Assembly: GCA_016839635.1 (NCBI GenBank)
Contig: JAEOTV010000249.1
Coordinates: 1-21,474 of the forward strand
From: Promethearchaeota archaeon
Lineage (GTDB): Archaea > Asgardarchaeota > Lokiarchaeia > Sigynarchaeales > SOKP01
DNA: 21,474 nucleotides
Direction of reading: 5' to 3'
Shown here: positions 7,227-15,055 of the stretch, in pieces
Position numbering within the stretch: the first letter of the stretch is position 1
How the letters are laid out: each line of letters begins with the position of its first letter
Made by a program: the position numbers and the translations under genes
The notes under the pieces: model-generated
Database searches by the model: none
What the model was told of the DNA's origin: nothing
The model's input: the letters and a program-made list of their open reading frames with translations, nothing else

Positions 7227-7580
7227 ATGCAGGATGAAGAAAAGCAAGGTTGGAAGAAATGTAATAAATGTGGTTTCTTACAACATATTTCTCATGTAAG
7301 ATGTTTGGAATGCAGAAATGATAAATTCAGTATAATACAACCTTCAGGGGAATGTAAGTTAGTTACTTTTACAATTTTAAACGCACCTCCAGCAGAATTT
7401 CGCGATAAAACGTCATATACTCTTGGAGTTGTAGAATTTGAAAATGGCATAAAAGCTCTAGGACAAATCACCACTCGAAATAATTTAGAGATTGGAATGA
7501 AATTGAAACCTGTCTATCAAAAGATTTGTGAAAATTTAGATGGAAAAGAAATTTATGCTTATGTTTTTGAACCAATTTAA
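7227..7580 (+). CDS. DUF35 zinc-ribbon/OB-fold protein (acyl-CoA-associated)
   Basis: A 117-residue protein with AAAGGAG six bases before its ATG. The N-terminus is a rubredoxin-like zinc ribbon with cysteines 12, 15, 26 and 29 (CNKCG, then CLEC). The rest is a small beta-rich OB fold (VTFTILNAPPAEF, SYTLGVVEFENGIKALGQI). DUF35 proteins partner acetyl-CoA acetyltransferases or HMG-CoA synthases in archaea, where they bind CoA and pass intermediates between the two enzymes. No thiolase gene is in this window. Here it lies 25 bases before the methylmalonyl-CoA mutase gene, probably in one operon, so it may serve another acyl-CoA enzyme (inference). Confidence 0.85.
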   Translation: MQDEEKQGWKKCNKCGFLQHISHVRCLECRNDKFSIIQPSGECKLVTFTILNAPPAEFRDKTSYTLGVVEFENGIKALGQITTRNNLEIGMKLKPVYQKICENLDGKEIYAYVFEPI

Positions 7581-7605
7581 TATTTAGAAAAGAGGTTATA
7601 TTACT

Positions 7606-9282
7606 ATGTTATCAAGAGAAGAAATTGAGAAAATTGAAATCAAAAAGAAAAAATGGGAAGAAAAAGTTTTATCTAATTATGTTGAGAAAGGTGAAACAAA
7701 GGAGAATTTTGAAACACCTTCGGGAATTCCCTTACAACCTGTTTATGGACCAAATGATATTAAGAATTTAAAATATTTAGAGGATCTTGGTTTTCCTGGA
7801 ACACCTCCTTTCACTAGAGGTGTATATCCTAATATGTATCGTGGAAGAATTTGGACTATGCGTCAATACGGAGGTTTTGCAGATGCAGCTAAAACAAATG
7901 AGAGATTTAAATATCTTATATCTCAAGGACAAAAAGGACTTTCAATTGCTTTTGATTTACCAACTCAAATGGGATATAATTCTGATGATAAAATTTGTTT
8001 AGGCGAAGTTGGTCGCATTGGAGTAACCATCAATTCATTAAAAGATTTCGAGAAAGTATTTGAAGAAATCTCTTTAGATAAGGTTTCAACTAGTATGACA
8101 ATTAATGCTCCAACCGCTATACTTTTGGCTATGTATATAGCTGTAGGAGAGAAACAAGGATTAAAGCCAGATCAATTAACAGGAACGGTTCAAAATGATA
8201 TTTTAAAAGAATATGTTGCAAGAGGTACCTATATTTTCCCCCCAAAACCTTCTTTGAGATTAACTGCAGATGTAATTGAATTCTGTTCTAAATATTTACC
8301 GAGATTTAATACCATCAGCATTAGTGGATACCATATGCGTGAAGCTGGCTGTAATGCTATTCAAGAAATCGCGTTTACATTAGCTGATGGGATTGCTTAT
8401 GTTGAAGAAGTTCTAAATAGGGGGATTGATATTGATAATTTCGCTCCCCGATTATCTTTTTTTTTTACTACTCACAATAATTTCTTTGAGGAAATTGCGA
8501 AATTAAGAGCTGTAAGAAGGTTATGGGCAAAAATTATGAAAGATCGTTTTAAAGCTAAAAATAATAATTCTTTAAGATTAAGATTTCACACTCAAACTGC
8601 GGGTGTTACGTTAACAGCTCAACAACCACAGATAAATATTATTCGTGTAGCAATACAAGCTTTAGCTGCAATTCTAGGTGGGACTCAATCTCTACATACA
8701 TGTGGAGCTGATGAAGCTTTAGCAATTCCAACTGAAAAATCGGTTAAATTATCATTAAGAACTCAACAAGTTCTTGCTTATGAGACAGGAGTTACTGATA
8801 TTGTAGATCCTTTAGGTGGCTCATATTATATTGAATATTTAACAAATAAGTTAGAAGAAAAAGCGTTAGATTACATAAAAAAAATAGATAATATAGGAGG
8901 TATAACAGAAGCTATTGAAAAGGGATTTATTCAACAAGAAATTCAAAATAATGCTTATAAAGAACAATTAAAAATAGAAGGAGGAGAAAATAAAGTTATT
9001 GGTGTAAATACATTCTGTACTGATGAAGAATGCAAAATAGATACATTTAAGCATAATCAGGATACTGAAGAGAGAATAATCACTTCGTTAAATGCATTAA
9101 AAACTCTTCGAGATAATAATTTAGTAAAAAATAATTTAAGTGAGTTAAAACTCACCGCTCAATCTTCAAAAAATATAATGCCAGTAATGATAAAAACAGT
9201 TAAATCATATGCGACCATGCAAGAAATTTGTGATGTTTTAAGAGAAGTCTTTGGGGAATACGAAAGTCCTCAAATTTTTTAA
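7606..9282 (+). CDS. mcmA1: methylmalonyl-CoA mutase, large (catalytic) subunit
   Basis: A 558-residue TIM-barrel subunit that rearranges (R)-methylmalonyl-CoA to succinyl-CoA with adenosylcobalamin. It is of the split archaeal type: the length fits the catalytic part alone and no B12-binding domain (DxHxxG) is present, so a separate small subunit must exist outside this window. Diagnostic segments are RIWTMRQYGGF, FDLPTQMGYNSDD, GTVQNDILKEYVARGTYIF and SISGYHMREAG. Tyr88 (RQY) and Arg206 (VARGT) match the residues that hold the substrate carboxylate in methylmalonyl-CoA mutase, where isobutyryl-CoA mutases have Phe and Gln. His243 is the active-site His. The gene has AGAGGT nine bases before its ATG. 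Neighbours are a DUF35 protein upstream and a thioesterase downstream. Confidence 0.93.
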   Translation: MLSREEIEKIEIKKKKWEEKVLSNYVEKGETKENFETPSGIPLQPVYGPNDIKNLKYLEDLGFPGTPPFTRGVYPNMYRGRIWTMRQYGGFADAAKTNERFKYLISQGQKGLSIAFDLPTQMGYNSDDKICLGEVGRIGVTINSLKDFEKVFEEISLDKVSTSMTINAPTAILLAMYIAVGEKQGLKPDQLTGTVQNDILKEYVARGTYIFPPKPSLRLTADVIEFCSKYLPRFNTISISGYHMREAGCNAIQEIAFTLADGIAYVEEVLNRGIDIDNFAPRLSFFFTTHNNFFEEIAKLRAVRRLWAKIMKDRFKAKNNNSLRLRFHTQTAGVTLTAQQPQINIIRVAIQALAAILGGTQSLHTCGADEALAIPTEKSVKLSLRTQQVLAYETGVTDIVDPLGGSYYIEYLTNKLEEKALDYIKKIDNIGGITEAIEKGFIQQEIQNNAYKEQLKIEGGENKVIGVNTFCTDEECKIDTFKHNQDTEERIITSLNALKTLRDNNLVKNNLSELKLTAQSSKNIMPVMIKTVKSYATMQEICDVLREVFGEYESPQIF

Positions 9283-9326
9283 TTTTCTCGAATTGATTAA
9301 AAATAAATGAGGTATTTTAAAAGAAC

Positions 9327-9821
9327 ATGTCCAATCTTGATGAAGAAATAAAAAAACGATCAGAAAAGATGATAAGCCTATTTAATACTTTTAAAAACCA
9401 AGAATTAAAGAATTTACCTGTTCCCCCTTTTACAAAATGGGCTAATGGCAGAATTATAAAAGCAGAGTATGGGTTAATGGAACTAGAATTTGAAGTAAGA
9501 CCTGAAATGTCTAATCCAACAAACTTATTACATGGTGGAATACAATGCGCTTTAATGGATGATGTGATAGGGATTACTACCGCTACTTTAGGGTATAAAG
9601 GGTTTCCAATTAGCATAGATTTCCATGTAGATTTCTTGGGAAAAGTGGAAGTTGGTGAAAGAGTAAGAGTTATTGGTGAAATTATACGGAAAGGAAAAAA
9701 TATTCTCCATGCAAATGCTGAAATTCGCGATATGAAAAATAAATTAGTTTCGACGGGTAATTCAAATCTATTGAGAACTCAGTTTATACCCGATTATGTA
9801 AAAACTGCTGATAAGTTATAA
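9327..9821 (+). CDS. hotdog-fold acyl-CoA thioesterase (PaaI/4HBT family)
   Basis: A 164-residue protein with one hotdog domain at about residues 30-150. The hallmark is NPTNLLHGGIQCALMDDVIG, with the HGG turn and an acidic residue in the long helix that normally activates water or positions the thioester. Later strands read SIDFHVDFLGKVEVGERVRV and GKNILHANAEIRDMKNKLVS. Family members hydrolyse acyl-CoA thioesters; the substrate here is unknown. It follows the mutase gene by 44 bases and probably ends that operon. GAGG lies about 14 bases before the ATG, rather far. It ends tail-to-tail, six bases from the stop of the acyl-CoA synthetase gene on the other strand. Confidence 0.85.
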   Translation: MSNLDEEIKKRSEKMISLFNTFKNQELKNLPVPPFTKWANGRIIKAEYGLMELEFEVRPEMSNPTNLLHGGIQCALMDDVIGITTATLGYKGFPISIDFHVDFLGKVEVGERVRVIGEIIRKGKNILHANAEIRDMKNKLVSTGNSNLLRTQFIPDYVKTADKL

Positions 9822-9827
9822 AAATAA

Positions 9828-11261
9828 TCATGAAGGTTCCAATCTTCTTTTATAATCTGAAATATTTGAGAGTAATGGAATAACTTCAAAAGGATCTCCA
9901 AAAACTGGTACATTTCTCTTTATTAACTTTTTTGAAATTCTGTCTCTTTCTTCAGGGCGATTCAAGCGTTGAATTATGGGAATTAATGGTTTATTATGTT
10001 TATGACCTAAACTTAAGCTCTCTATTATATTAGATTCAAAGGATTGATTGTCTAATGATTTAAAAACGGTAGTCAAATAAAAACTTGGTAAATCTAATAT
10101 TAAACCATCAATTTTCTCGTCAGATAAAGCAAGATTAATAGTCTCAAAAACCGCATTTTCAAAGAAAAACTGGGCTGCCAAATCTAAAGGATTTTTTGAA
10201 CTAGTTCCCGGGAGTGATAGTTTTGAATCTAACTTCTCTTGAATTTTAGGAGAGAAGGGAGGAACTCTCATTCCTTCTTTTTCTAGTAGATCAACTAAAA
10301 GAACACCATAACCTCCACTAATACTGAAGACTGCAATATTATTGAGCTTGAAAATTCCATAGCAGTCAATTAAACGAGCTGTATATAACAACTGTTCTAA
10401 AGAATTAACTTGGATAATATTATATTGTTTAAGAAAGGCTTCCCAGAGTCTTATATCTCCTGAAATTGATGCTGTATGTGTTTTGGCCGCAATAGATCCA
10501 GTTTCCGATTTTCCTCCTTTTAAGAATATAATGGGTTTTTTATTTTGATTGAGAACTTTTTTCAAGTCTTCTATTCTACCTTCTTTGATACCCTCTAAAT
10601 AACATAAAATAATTTTTGTTTCTGGATCATTGCTCAAAAAATATAATAAATCGATAAAATCCAAATCAGCACCATTTCCAAATGAAAATACTTTAGAAAA
10701 GTTAATCCCAATGGCATTTGCACCATAAATAGCAATGTTACATATGCCTCCTGACTGTGCGATAAATCCTATATTCCCGGGTGTTGTTGGAAATTGTGGA
10801 CGCCATGCTATCCCTAATTTAGGGTAAAATAATCCCATCCCGTTTGGTCCTAATATCTTTACCTTATTTTGCGCTCGCTTTAATATTTCTTTTTCTAATT
10901 GAATGCCTTCTTCTGTACCTGAATCAGAAAATTCAGAAGTAAAAACAGTAACTAATTTTACTTTTTTCTTTACACACGCATCTATTGTCTTTAAAATCTG
11001 GGATGGTGGAACTGCAATAAATGCAAAATCAACTTCTCCAGGGATATCTTCTAATGATTGATAAATATTTTTCTTACTAAAACTGGGGATTTGATCAACA
11101 GTAGGATGAACAGCATAAATGGGTCCTTTAAAATATTCTGTATGATTTTTAAGAAAAAAATATTCTCGTTTTTTGGATGGGCCGACAACAGCTATAGATT
11201 TAATATGATTAATAAAAGAAATGTCTTTAATGTTTAATTTTTCAAAAGCTAGCTTAGACAT
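9828..11261 (-). CDS. NDP-forming acyl-CoA synthetase, alpha subunit
   Basis: A 477-residue protein with the alpha-chain order of ADP-forming acetyl-CoA synthetase/succinyl-CoA ligase-type enzymes. A CoA-binding Rossmann domain (SIAVVGPSKKREYFF, then FAFIAVPPSQ) comes first. The segment ILGPNGMGLFYP corresponds to the family GPNCxG motif, with Gly141 in place of Cys. GFIAQSGG and AKTHTASISG follow; His262 aligns with the His that is transiently phosphorylated. These enzymes convert acyl-CoA to free acid and make ATP, the main energy-conserving step of peptide-fermenting archaea. The ATP-grasp beta part is not fused and not in the window. The substrate is unknown. It converges on the mutase operon, which points to the same acyl-CoA metabolism. 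Confidence 0.88.
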   Translation of the reverse strand: MSKLAFEKLNIKDISFINHIKSIAVVGPSKKREYFFLKNHTEYFKGPIYAVHPTVDQIPSFSKKNIYQSLEDIPGEVDFAFIAVPPSQILKTIDACVKKKVKLVTVFTSEFSDSGTEEGIQLEKEILKRAQNKVKILGPNGMGLFYPKLGIAWRPQFPTTPGNIGFIAQSGGICNIAIYGANAIGINFSKVFSFGNGADLDFIDLLYFLSNDPETKIILCYLEGIKEGRIEDLKKVLNQNKKPIIFLKGGKSETGSIAAKTHTASISGDIRLWEAFLKQYNIIQVNSLEQLLYTARLIDCYGIFKLNNIAVFSISGGYGVLLVDLLEKEGMRVPPFSPKIQEKLDSKLSLPGTSSKNPLDLAAQFFFENAVFETINLALSDEKIDGLILDLPSFYLTTVFKSLDNQSFESNIIESLSLGHKHNKPLIPIIQRLNRPEERDRISKKLIKRNVPVFGDPFEVIPLLSNISDYKRRLEPS

Positions 11262-11509
11262 TAATAATTTAAATTATCCTACTAATAAAATTTTTAAGTT
11301 TTCTTACGTCTTCTTAGATTTTTCTAATTAAGTTATACCATTTTTATAGATATCTTTATTCATGATATTTACCCTTAAAATTTCATTTTCACAAATATGG
11401 TGAAAGGGCATAAAATGAATCTACCTACTTATCTGATACTTCTAAGAAATTTTAATTAACAAAGATGTTCCATATTTGATTTTCAATTTTGTAAAATGAA
11501 AAAAAAAAA

Positions 11510-11519
11510 TTTATAAATA
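11510..11519 (+). promoter_or_regulatory. TATA box for the secreted protease gene
   Basis: TTTATAAATA preceded by a long A run, close to the archaeal consensus. Transcription would start near 11540-11545, far upstream of the ATG at 11709. Confidence 0.5.
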
Positions 11520-11611
11520 ACACGAGATAATAAAAAATCACTGAAAATGTCTAAAATTTCATAGGGTGAAAATCACTTTGAGAAATTTGATGACTTTTTG
11601 GCGGTGTTCGT

Positions 11612-11644
11612 AATATCCTGAAAAATTACAATATTTGGGATATT
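11612..11644 (+). repeat. inverted repeat in the protease leader
   Basis: AATATCC at 11612-11618 pairs with GGATATT at 11638-11644, with a 19-base loop. ATATTTG is also directly repeated at 11631-11637 and 11640-11646. This could be an mRNA structure or a protein-binding site. The arms are short. Confidence 0.3.
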
Positions 11645-11708
11645 TGAACTGCGAAAATGAAAAAAAAATTTCTAACAAAATTTAAAAAAAAAATGAGATG
11701 GAAAAGTA

Positions 11709-13931
11709 ATGAAAAAAAAATTTGTTACAATTCTAGTAGTCCTCGCCTTTTTAAGTGTTACTGGTTTTACAGTGATTTTTAATGTAACAGGAAACGTTCG
11801 TCCAGAATATAACGGTTATGATATCGAAAAAATCGATGGTTTAAAACATGCTGATGAATTTTCACTAGAGGGAGTAGAATTTACTTATCCACATAGTCCA
11901 TGGGTTTATCCTATTATTGACGATTATAAGGGTACTTTAAGTTGGGTACCTTTTAATAATATCTTTAATGGTACCTATGGAAATATTTGGGTTTATGTAG
12001 ATCCTGTTTATGACGAATATTTTGATCTTGGTCCTGCAGGTTATAGTCCAGAGGATATCTGGGCTTTTGGTTATCCTTGGACACCTACTGGTTACCCAGA
12101 TTCAACTTATCCTGGTGGCTATTATTTACCTCCTGGTTATAGAGACACTATAACTGGGGCAGATTTATTAGAAGTATTATCTGAATTCGATAATAACATA
12201 CATGATAAAGATGTTGAACATTTTGGTGAATATGCTCCTCGAGCAGGTCCTTATGGTGACTATAAGACCCAAATAATGATATTCAATGCTCGTGATGAAT
12301 TCTTCTACGATCCTGAAAACGCTGCAGGCTTCATCGAAGGATACTTCTGGAGTGCTATAGCCAATTGGGGCGCAAACGCATTCCACATGGATAGTTACCA
12401 ATGGTGGAGAAGACAAGGAGAAACCCCACCTATGGTGGATCCACTTACTGGATATGATTATAGTTATCTTAGTGTTAAAGCATGGGAATATGAAGGAACA
12501 TTTGCTCACGAATTTCAACATCTTATCAACAATGATGTTGATCCTGATGAATTATCATGGGTTGATGAAGGCTGCTCAACTTTAGCTGAGTGGCTTTGTG
12601 GTTATGGATTTTCCCCTGGTCATATTTCAGAGTATTTACTCTGGCACTGGGATACTCCATTGACAATCTGGGAACAATATTTAGCTGATTATGGTGCATC
12701 ATTCCTTTGGACATTCTATATGTATCAACATTATGGTGGTGCATCATTGATATGGGACTTTTGTCACGAACAAGCTAATGGAATCGAAGGATGGAATAAT
12801 GTACTTGCTGCCCGTGGTGTAGACAGAACATTTGATCAAATCTTTCAAGATTGGTGCATCGCAAACTATCTTGATGATACATCATTCTGTCATGGAAGAT
12901 TTGGATATTGGGAATTAGATTTACCCTCTGATAATTCAGATGGGATGAGTATCCAGTTATCAATGGAATTATGGGCTGATTGGTATGCAGGTTCAGGGTA
13001 TTTCGATTGGTTTGTAGATGATTATCCATATTCAGGTGCTTATATAGCAGCTGGTCGTGGTTTGCAATATACTGCAAATTATATTAAATTCACTGATATG
13101 CCACAATTATTTGAATTAACATTTGACGGTGATGATTTCTGTGGTGCTGCCCCAACTAGTGGTACACACAACTGGTATTCTAATGGTGGAGCATGGTCAT
13201 GGTTTTCACTTGGCCAGACTTTTGATGTCCCTGCTACAGGAGCAACGTTATATTTCTCTAACTATTACTCAATCGAACCAGATTGGGACTATGGTTATGT
13301 AGAAGTTCATGACCTTACAACTGATGAGTGGACAACGCTTCAAGGTCTTACCACAACAACTTATCTAGGACATGCACAAGATAATGATAACACTCCTCTT
13401 CATCGAGAACCAACTACTTATAATGAAACGCTAACATGGAACTGCTTTACAGGAGAAAGTTATGGAATATACACAGAAATTATGGATCTTACACCTTTTG
13501 CTGGACATAGTATAGAACTCTCCTTCACTTATTGGACTGATGGATACACAGTTGCTTCAGGTTGGTATCTTGATGATATTGAAATCCCTGAAATTGGTTT
13601 CTATGATGATTGTGAGACTGAAGGCGCCTGGACATTCAATGGATGGAGCTTGAATGATGAGATTATCTATAATAATTTTGAAGTTAGTCTCATCAAAACA
13701 ACCACCATGACAAAGAAAAGTGGTGCAGTATGGCATACTTGGGACAGAATTTATAAGATGTGCCTTAATGATGATACTGAAGAAGGTATTAAGCATTTGC
13801 TTACGCTTAACCACAAACGTATCTCAACAGAAGTTGTAATGGTAGTTGCTAACCAACCAGGGTATGAACATACCTTTGGAACAACCTACTCGTACACTGC
13901 GGACTCATGGAATTGGCGTTGTCGCTGGTAG
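11709..13931 (+). CDS. secreted zinc metalloprotease, immune inhibitor A/hyicolysin-like
   Basis: A 740-residue protein with an N-terminal signal sequence (MKKKF, then a hydrophobic stretch to about residue 28). The catalytic domain has HEFQH at 267-271; Glu287 in WVDEGCS is the likely third zinc ligand, a pattern seen in M6/M30-type gluzincin-like peptidases. The second half resembles the beta-sandwich domains of immune inhibitor A proteases: DWDYGYVEVHDLTTDEWTTL, then HSIELSFTYWTDGYTVASGW and YLDDIEIPEIG. It lacks a C-terminal membrane anchor, so it should be released or held by cell-surface contacts. It is rich in Trp, Tyr and Asp, and its base composition looks less AT-rich than its neighbours (not computed). 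Likely job: digestion of external protein. A weak GAGATGG lies seven bases before the ATG. Confidence 0.85.
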   Translation: MKKKFVTILVVLAFLSVTGFTVIFNVTGNVRPEYNGYDIEKIDGLKHADEFSLEGVEFTYPHSPWVYPIIDDYKGTLSWVPFNNIFNGTYGNIWVYVDPVYDEYFDLGPAGYSPEDIWAFGYPWTPTGYPDSTYPGGYYLPPGYRDTITGADLLEVLSEFDNNIHDKDVEHFGEYAPRAGPYGDYKTQIMIFNARDEFFYDPENAAGFIEGYFWSAIANWGANAFHMDSYQWWRRQGETPPMVDPLTGYDYSYLSVKAWEYEGTFAHEFQHLINNDVDPDELSWVDEGCSTLAEWLCGYGFSPGHISEYLLWHWDTPLTIWEQYLADYGASFLWTFYMYQHYGGASLIWDFCHEQANGIEGWNNVLAARGVDRTFDQIFQDWCIANYLDDTSFCHGRFGYWELDLPSDNSDGMSIQLSMELWADWYAGSGYFDWFVDDYPYSGAYIAAGRGLQYTANYIKFTDMPQLFELTFDGDDFCGAAPTSGTHNWYSNGGAWSWFSLGQTFDVPATGATLYFSNYYSIEPDWDYGYVEVHDLTTDEWTTLQGLTTTTYLGHAQDNDNTPLHREPTTYNETLTWNCFTGESYGIYTEIMDLTPFAGHSIELSFTYWTDGYTVASGWYLDDIEIPEIGFYDDCETEGAWTFNGWSLNDEIIYNNFEVSLIKTTTMTKKSGAVWHTWDRIYKMCLNDDTEEGIKHLLTLNHKRISTEVVMVVANQPGYEHTFGTTYSYTADSWNWRCRW

Positions 13932-13970
13932 AATAAAATTTAACAATATATTTCCAGTAAAAAAACTAAA

Positions 13971-13999
13971 TATTTTTTTTTATTTTTATTTTTTATTTC
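13971..13999 (+). terminator. T-rich terminator after the protease gene
   Basis: Repeated T runs (TATTTTTTTTTTATTTTTATT and onwards), 40 bases after the protease stop, with no hairpin. This is typical of archaeal oligo-T termination. Confidence 0.5.
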
Positions 14000-14113
14000 T
14001 CTGAAATTGTATATCGAAAGTACATCTAATAGACTTGTATTTTTAAAGAATGCTGAATTAAATTCAGTTAAATAGGCAGAAATTTTCTTAATACTTTTTG
14101 AAGGCAACTCAGT

Positions 14114-15055
14114 TTGGATATTAGCGATTCTGAAATTCAAAAAAAAATATCTGAATTAAGAAAAGATAATTTATCTGGGGCAAGTGAAATGGTTTCTAAA
14201 GCTTTAGATATTGTGAAATCTCAGCTAAACCTAGTTGAAGATCCAAATGAAAACATCAAAGATATAATGTTAGATCTAGGAAAAAAAATTATTAGTTCAC
14301 ATCCAAGTATGGCTCCTCTTATTAATACAATTGGATTTCTTCTCCAAAATTCAGAAAGTCTCAATAAAAAAGTAATTATTGAAAGTTTGAGTCAATTTGA
14401 AAAAGATAGAATTTCTAGGAATAAGAGTTTAGAAGAAAGCTTCTTTGACTTTTTGAAATTGAATGCAAAACCTAATTGTTCCTTAATGCTTATATCATAT
14501 AGCTCTACAATTGTTAATTTATTAAAGAAATTAGAGAATTTTGACCTTGAATTATACGTCCTCGAATCGAGACCTCTATATGAAGGAAGAAAAACTGCTA
14601 AAACATTATCCAAATATTTTAAAACTCATCTTATAATTGACGCTGCGATAGGGATGTTTATTGATCAAATTGATTTAGTGCTAATAGGGGTTGATAGTAT
14701 TTTAAAGGATGGTTCGATTATTAATAAAATTGGTACATATCCATTAGCTATGTTAGCTAATACAAGAAATAAGAAAGTGTTTGCTGTATGTGATTCTTTT
14801 AAGTATAATTTGAGGAATCATTTTGGAGAATCTATTTTGATTGAACAGAAACCCTCAGAAGAGATTTATAAAGATATTAATAAAAATGACTTCTTAGATG
14901 TTCAGAATTATTATTTCGATATCACTCCACCTAATTATATTACTAACATTATTTCTAATTTAGGAATATTACGTGTTCAAGATTTTCTTGAAAAAGTACA
15001 GCAAGAATTGCCTATCGAGTGGTTTAAATATTTTATATATAATAAAAAGACATGA
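14114..15055 (+). CDS. eIF2B alpha-like protein of the IF-2B/ribose-1,5-bisphosphate isomerase family
   Basis: A 313-residue protein. The frame has a TGA at 14099-14101, so TTG 14114 is the first possible start; the next Met is at residue 26. A helical N-terminal half is followed by the Rossmann-like IF-2B domain: ELYVLESRPLYEGRKTAKTL, IIDAAIGMFIDQIDLVLIGV, DSILKDGSIINKIGT, FAVCDSFKYN and ITPPNYITNIISNLGIL. Archaeal relatives include ribose-1,5-bisphosphate isomerase of the AMP pathway. That enzyme needs a Cys in the motif near residue 128, where this protein has LISYSST, while the Asp of GVDSI (Asp194) is kept. The sequence therefore looks closer to regulatory eIF2B subunits, and the function is open. 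The stop overlaps the next start (ATGA). Confidence 0.8.
   Translation: MDISDSEIQKKISELRKDNLSGASEMVSKALDIVKSQLNLVEDPNENIKDIMLDLGKKIISSHPSMAPLINTIGFLLQNSESLNKKVIIESLSQFEKDRISRNKSLEESFFDFLKLNAKPNCSLMLISYSSTIVNLLKKLENFDLELYVLESRPLYEGRKTAKTLSKYFKTHLIIDAAIGMFIDQIDLVLIGVDSILKDGSIINKIGTYPLAMLANTRNKKVFAVCDSFKYNLRNHFGESILIEQKPSEEIYKDINKNDFLDVQNYYFDITPPNYITNIISNLGILRVQDFLEKVQQELPIEWFKYFIYNKKT

Larger units (their letters stand above)
11262..11708. other. 447-base divergent intergenic region with promoters and a long leader
   Basis: No convincing gene is seen. On the minus strand, TTAAAAATTTT near 11285-11296 is about 30 bases before the acyl-CoA synthetase ATG and could serve a leaderless transcript. 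On the plus strand there is a strong TATA box at 11510 and then a leader of about 165 bases before the protease. The leader holds an inverted repeat (11612-11644) and an overlapping upstream frame beginning at 11657. Confidence 0.5.

Noticed and set aside
7787..8002. Open frame inside the mutase gene in another frame
   Set aside because: The mutase frame here contains the most conserved substrate-binding segment; the other frame is a shadow.
9317..9616. Open frame antisense to the thioesterase
   Set aside because: The hotdog HGG motif is on the plus strand; the antisense frame has no motif.
12177..13814. Several open frames antisense to the secreted protease
   Set aside because: The sense protein has a signal sequence, HExxH and recognisable domains throughout; the antisense frames are His/Asn/Ile-rich and look like nothing known.
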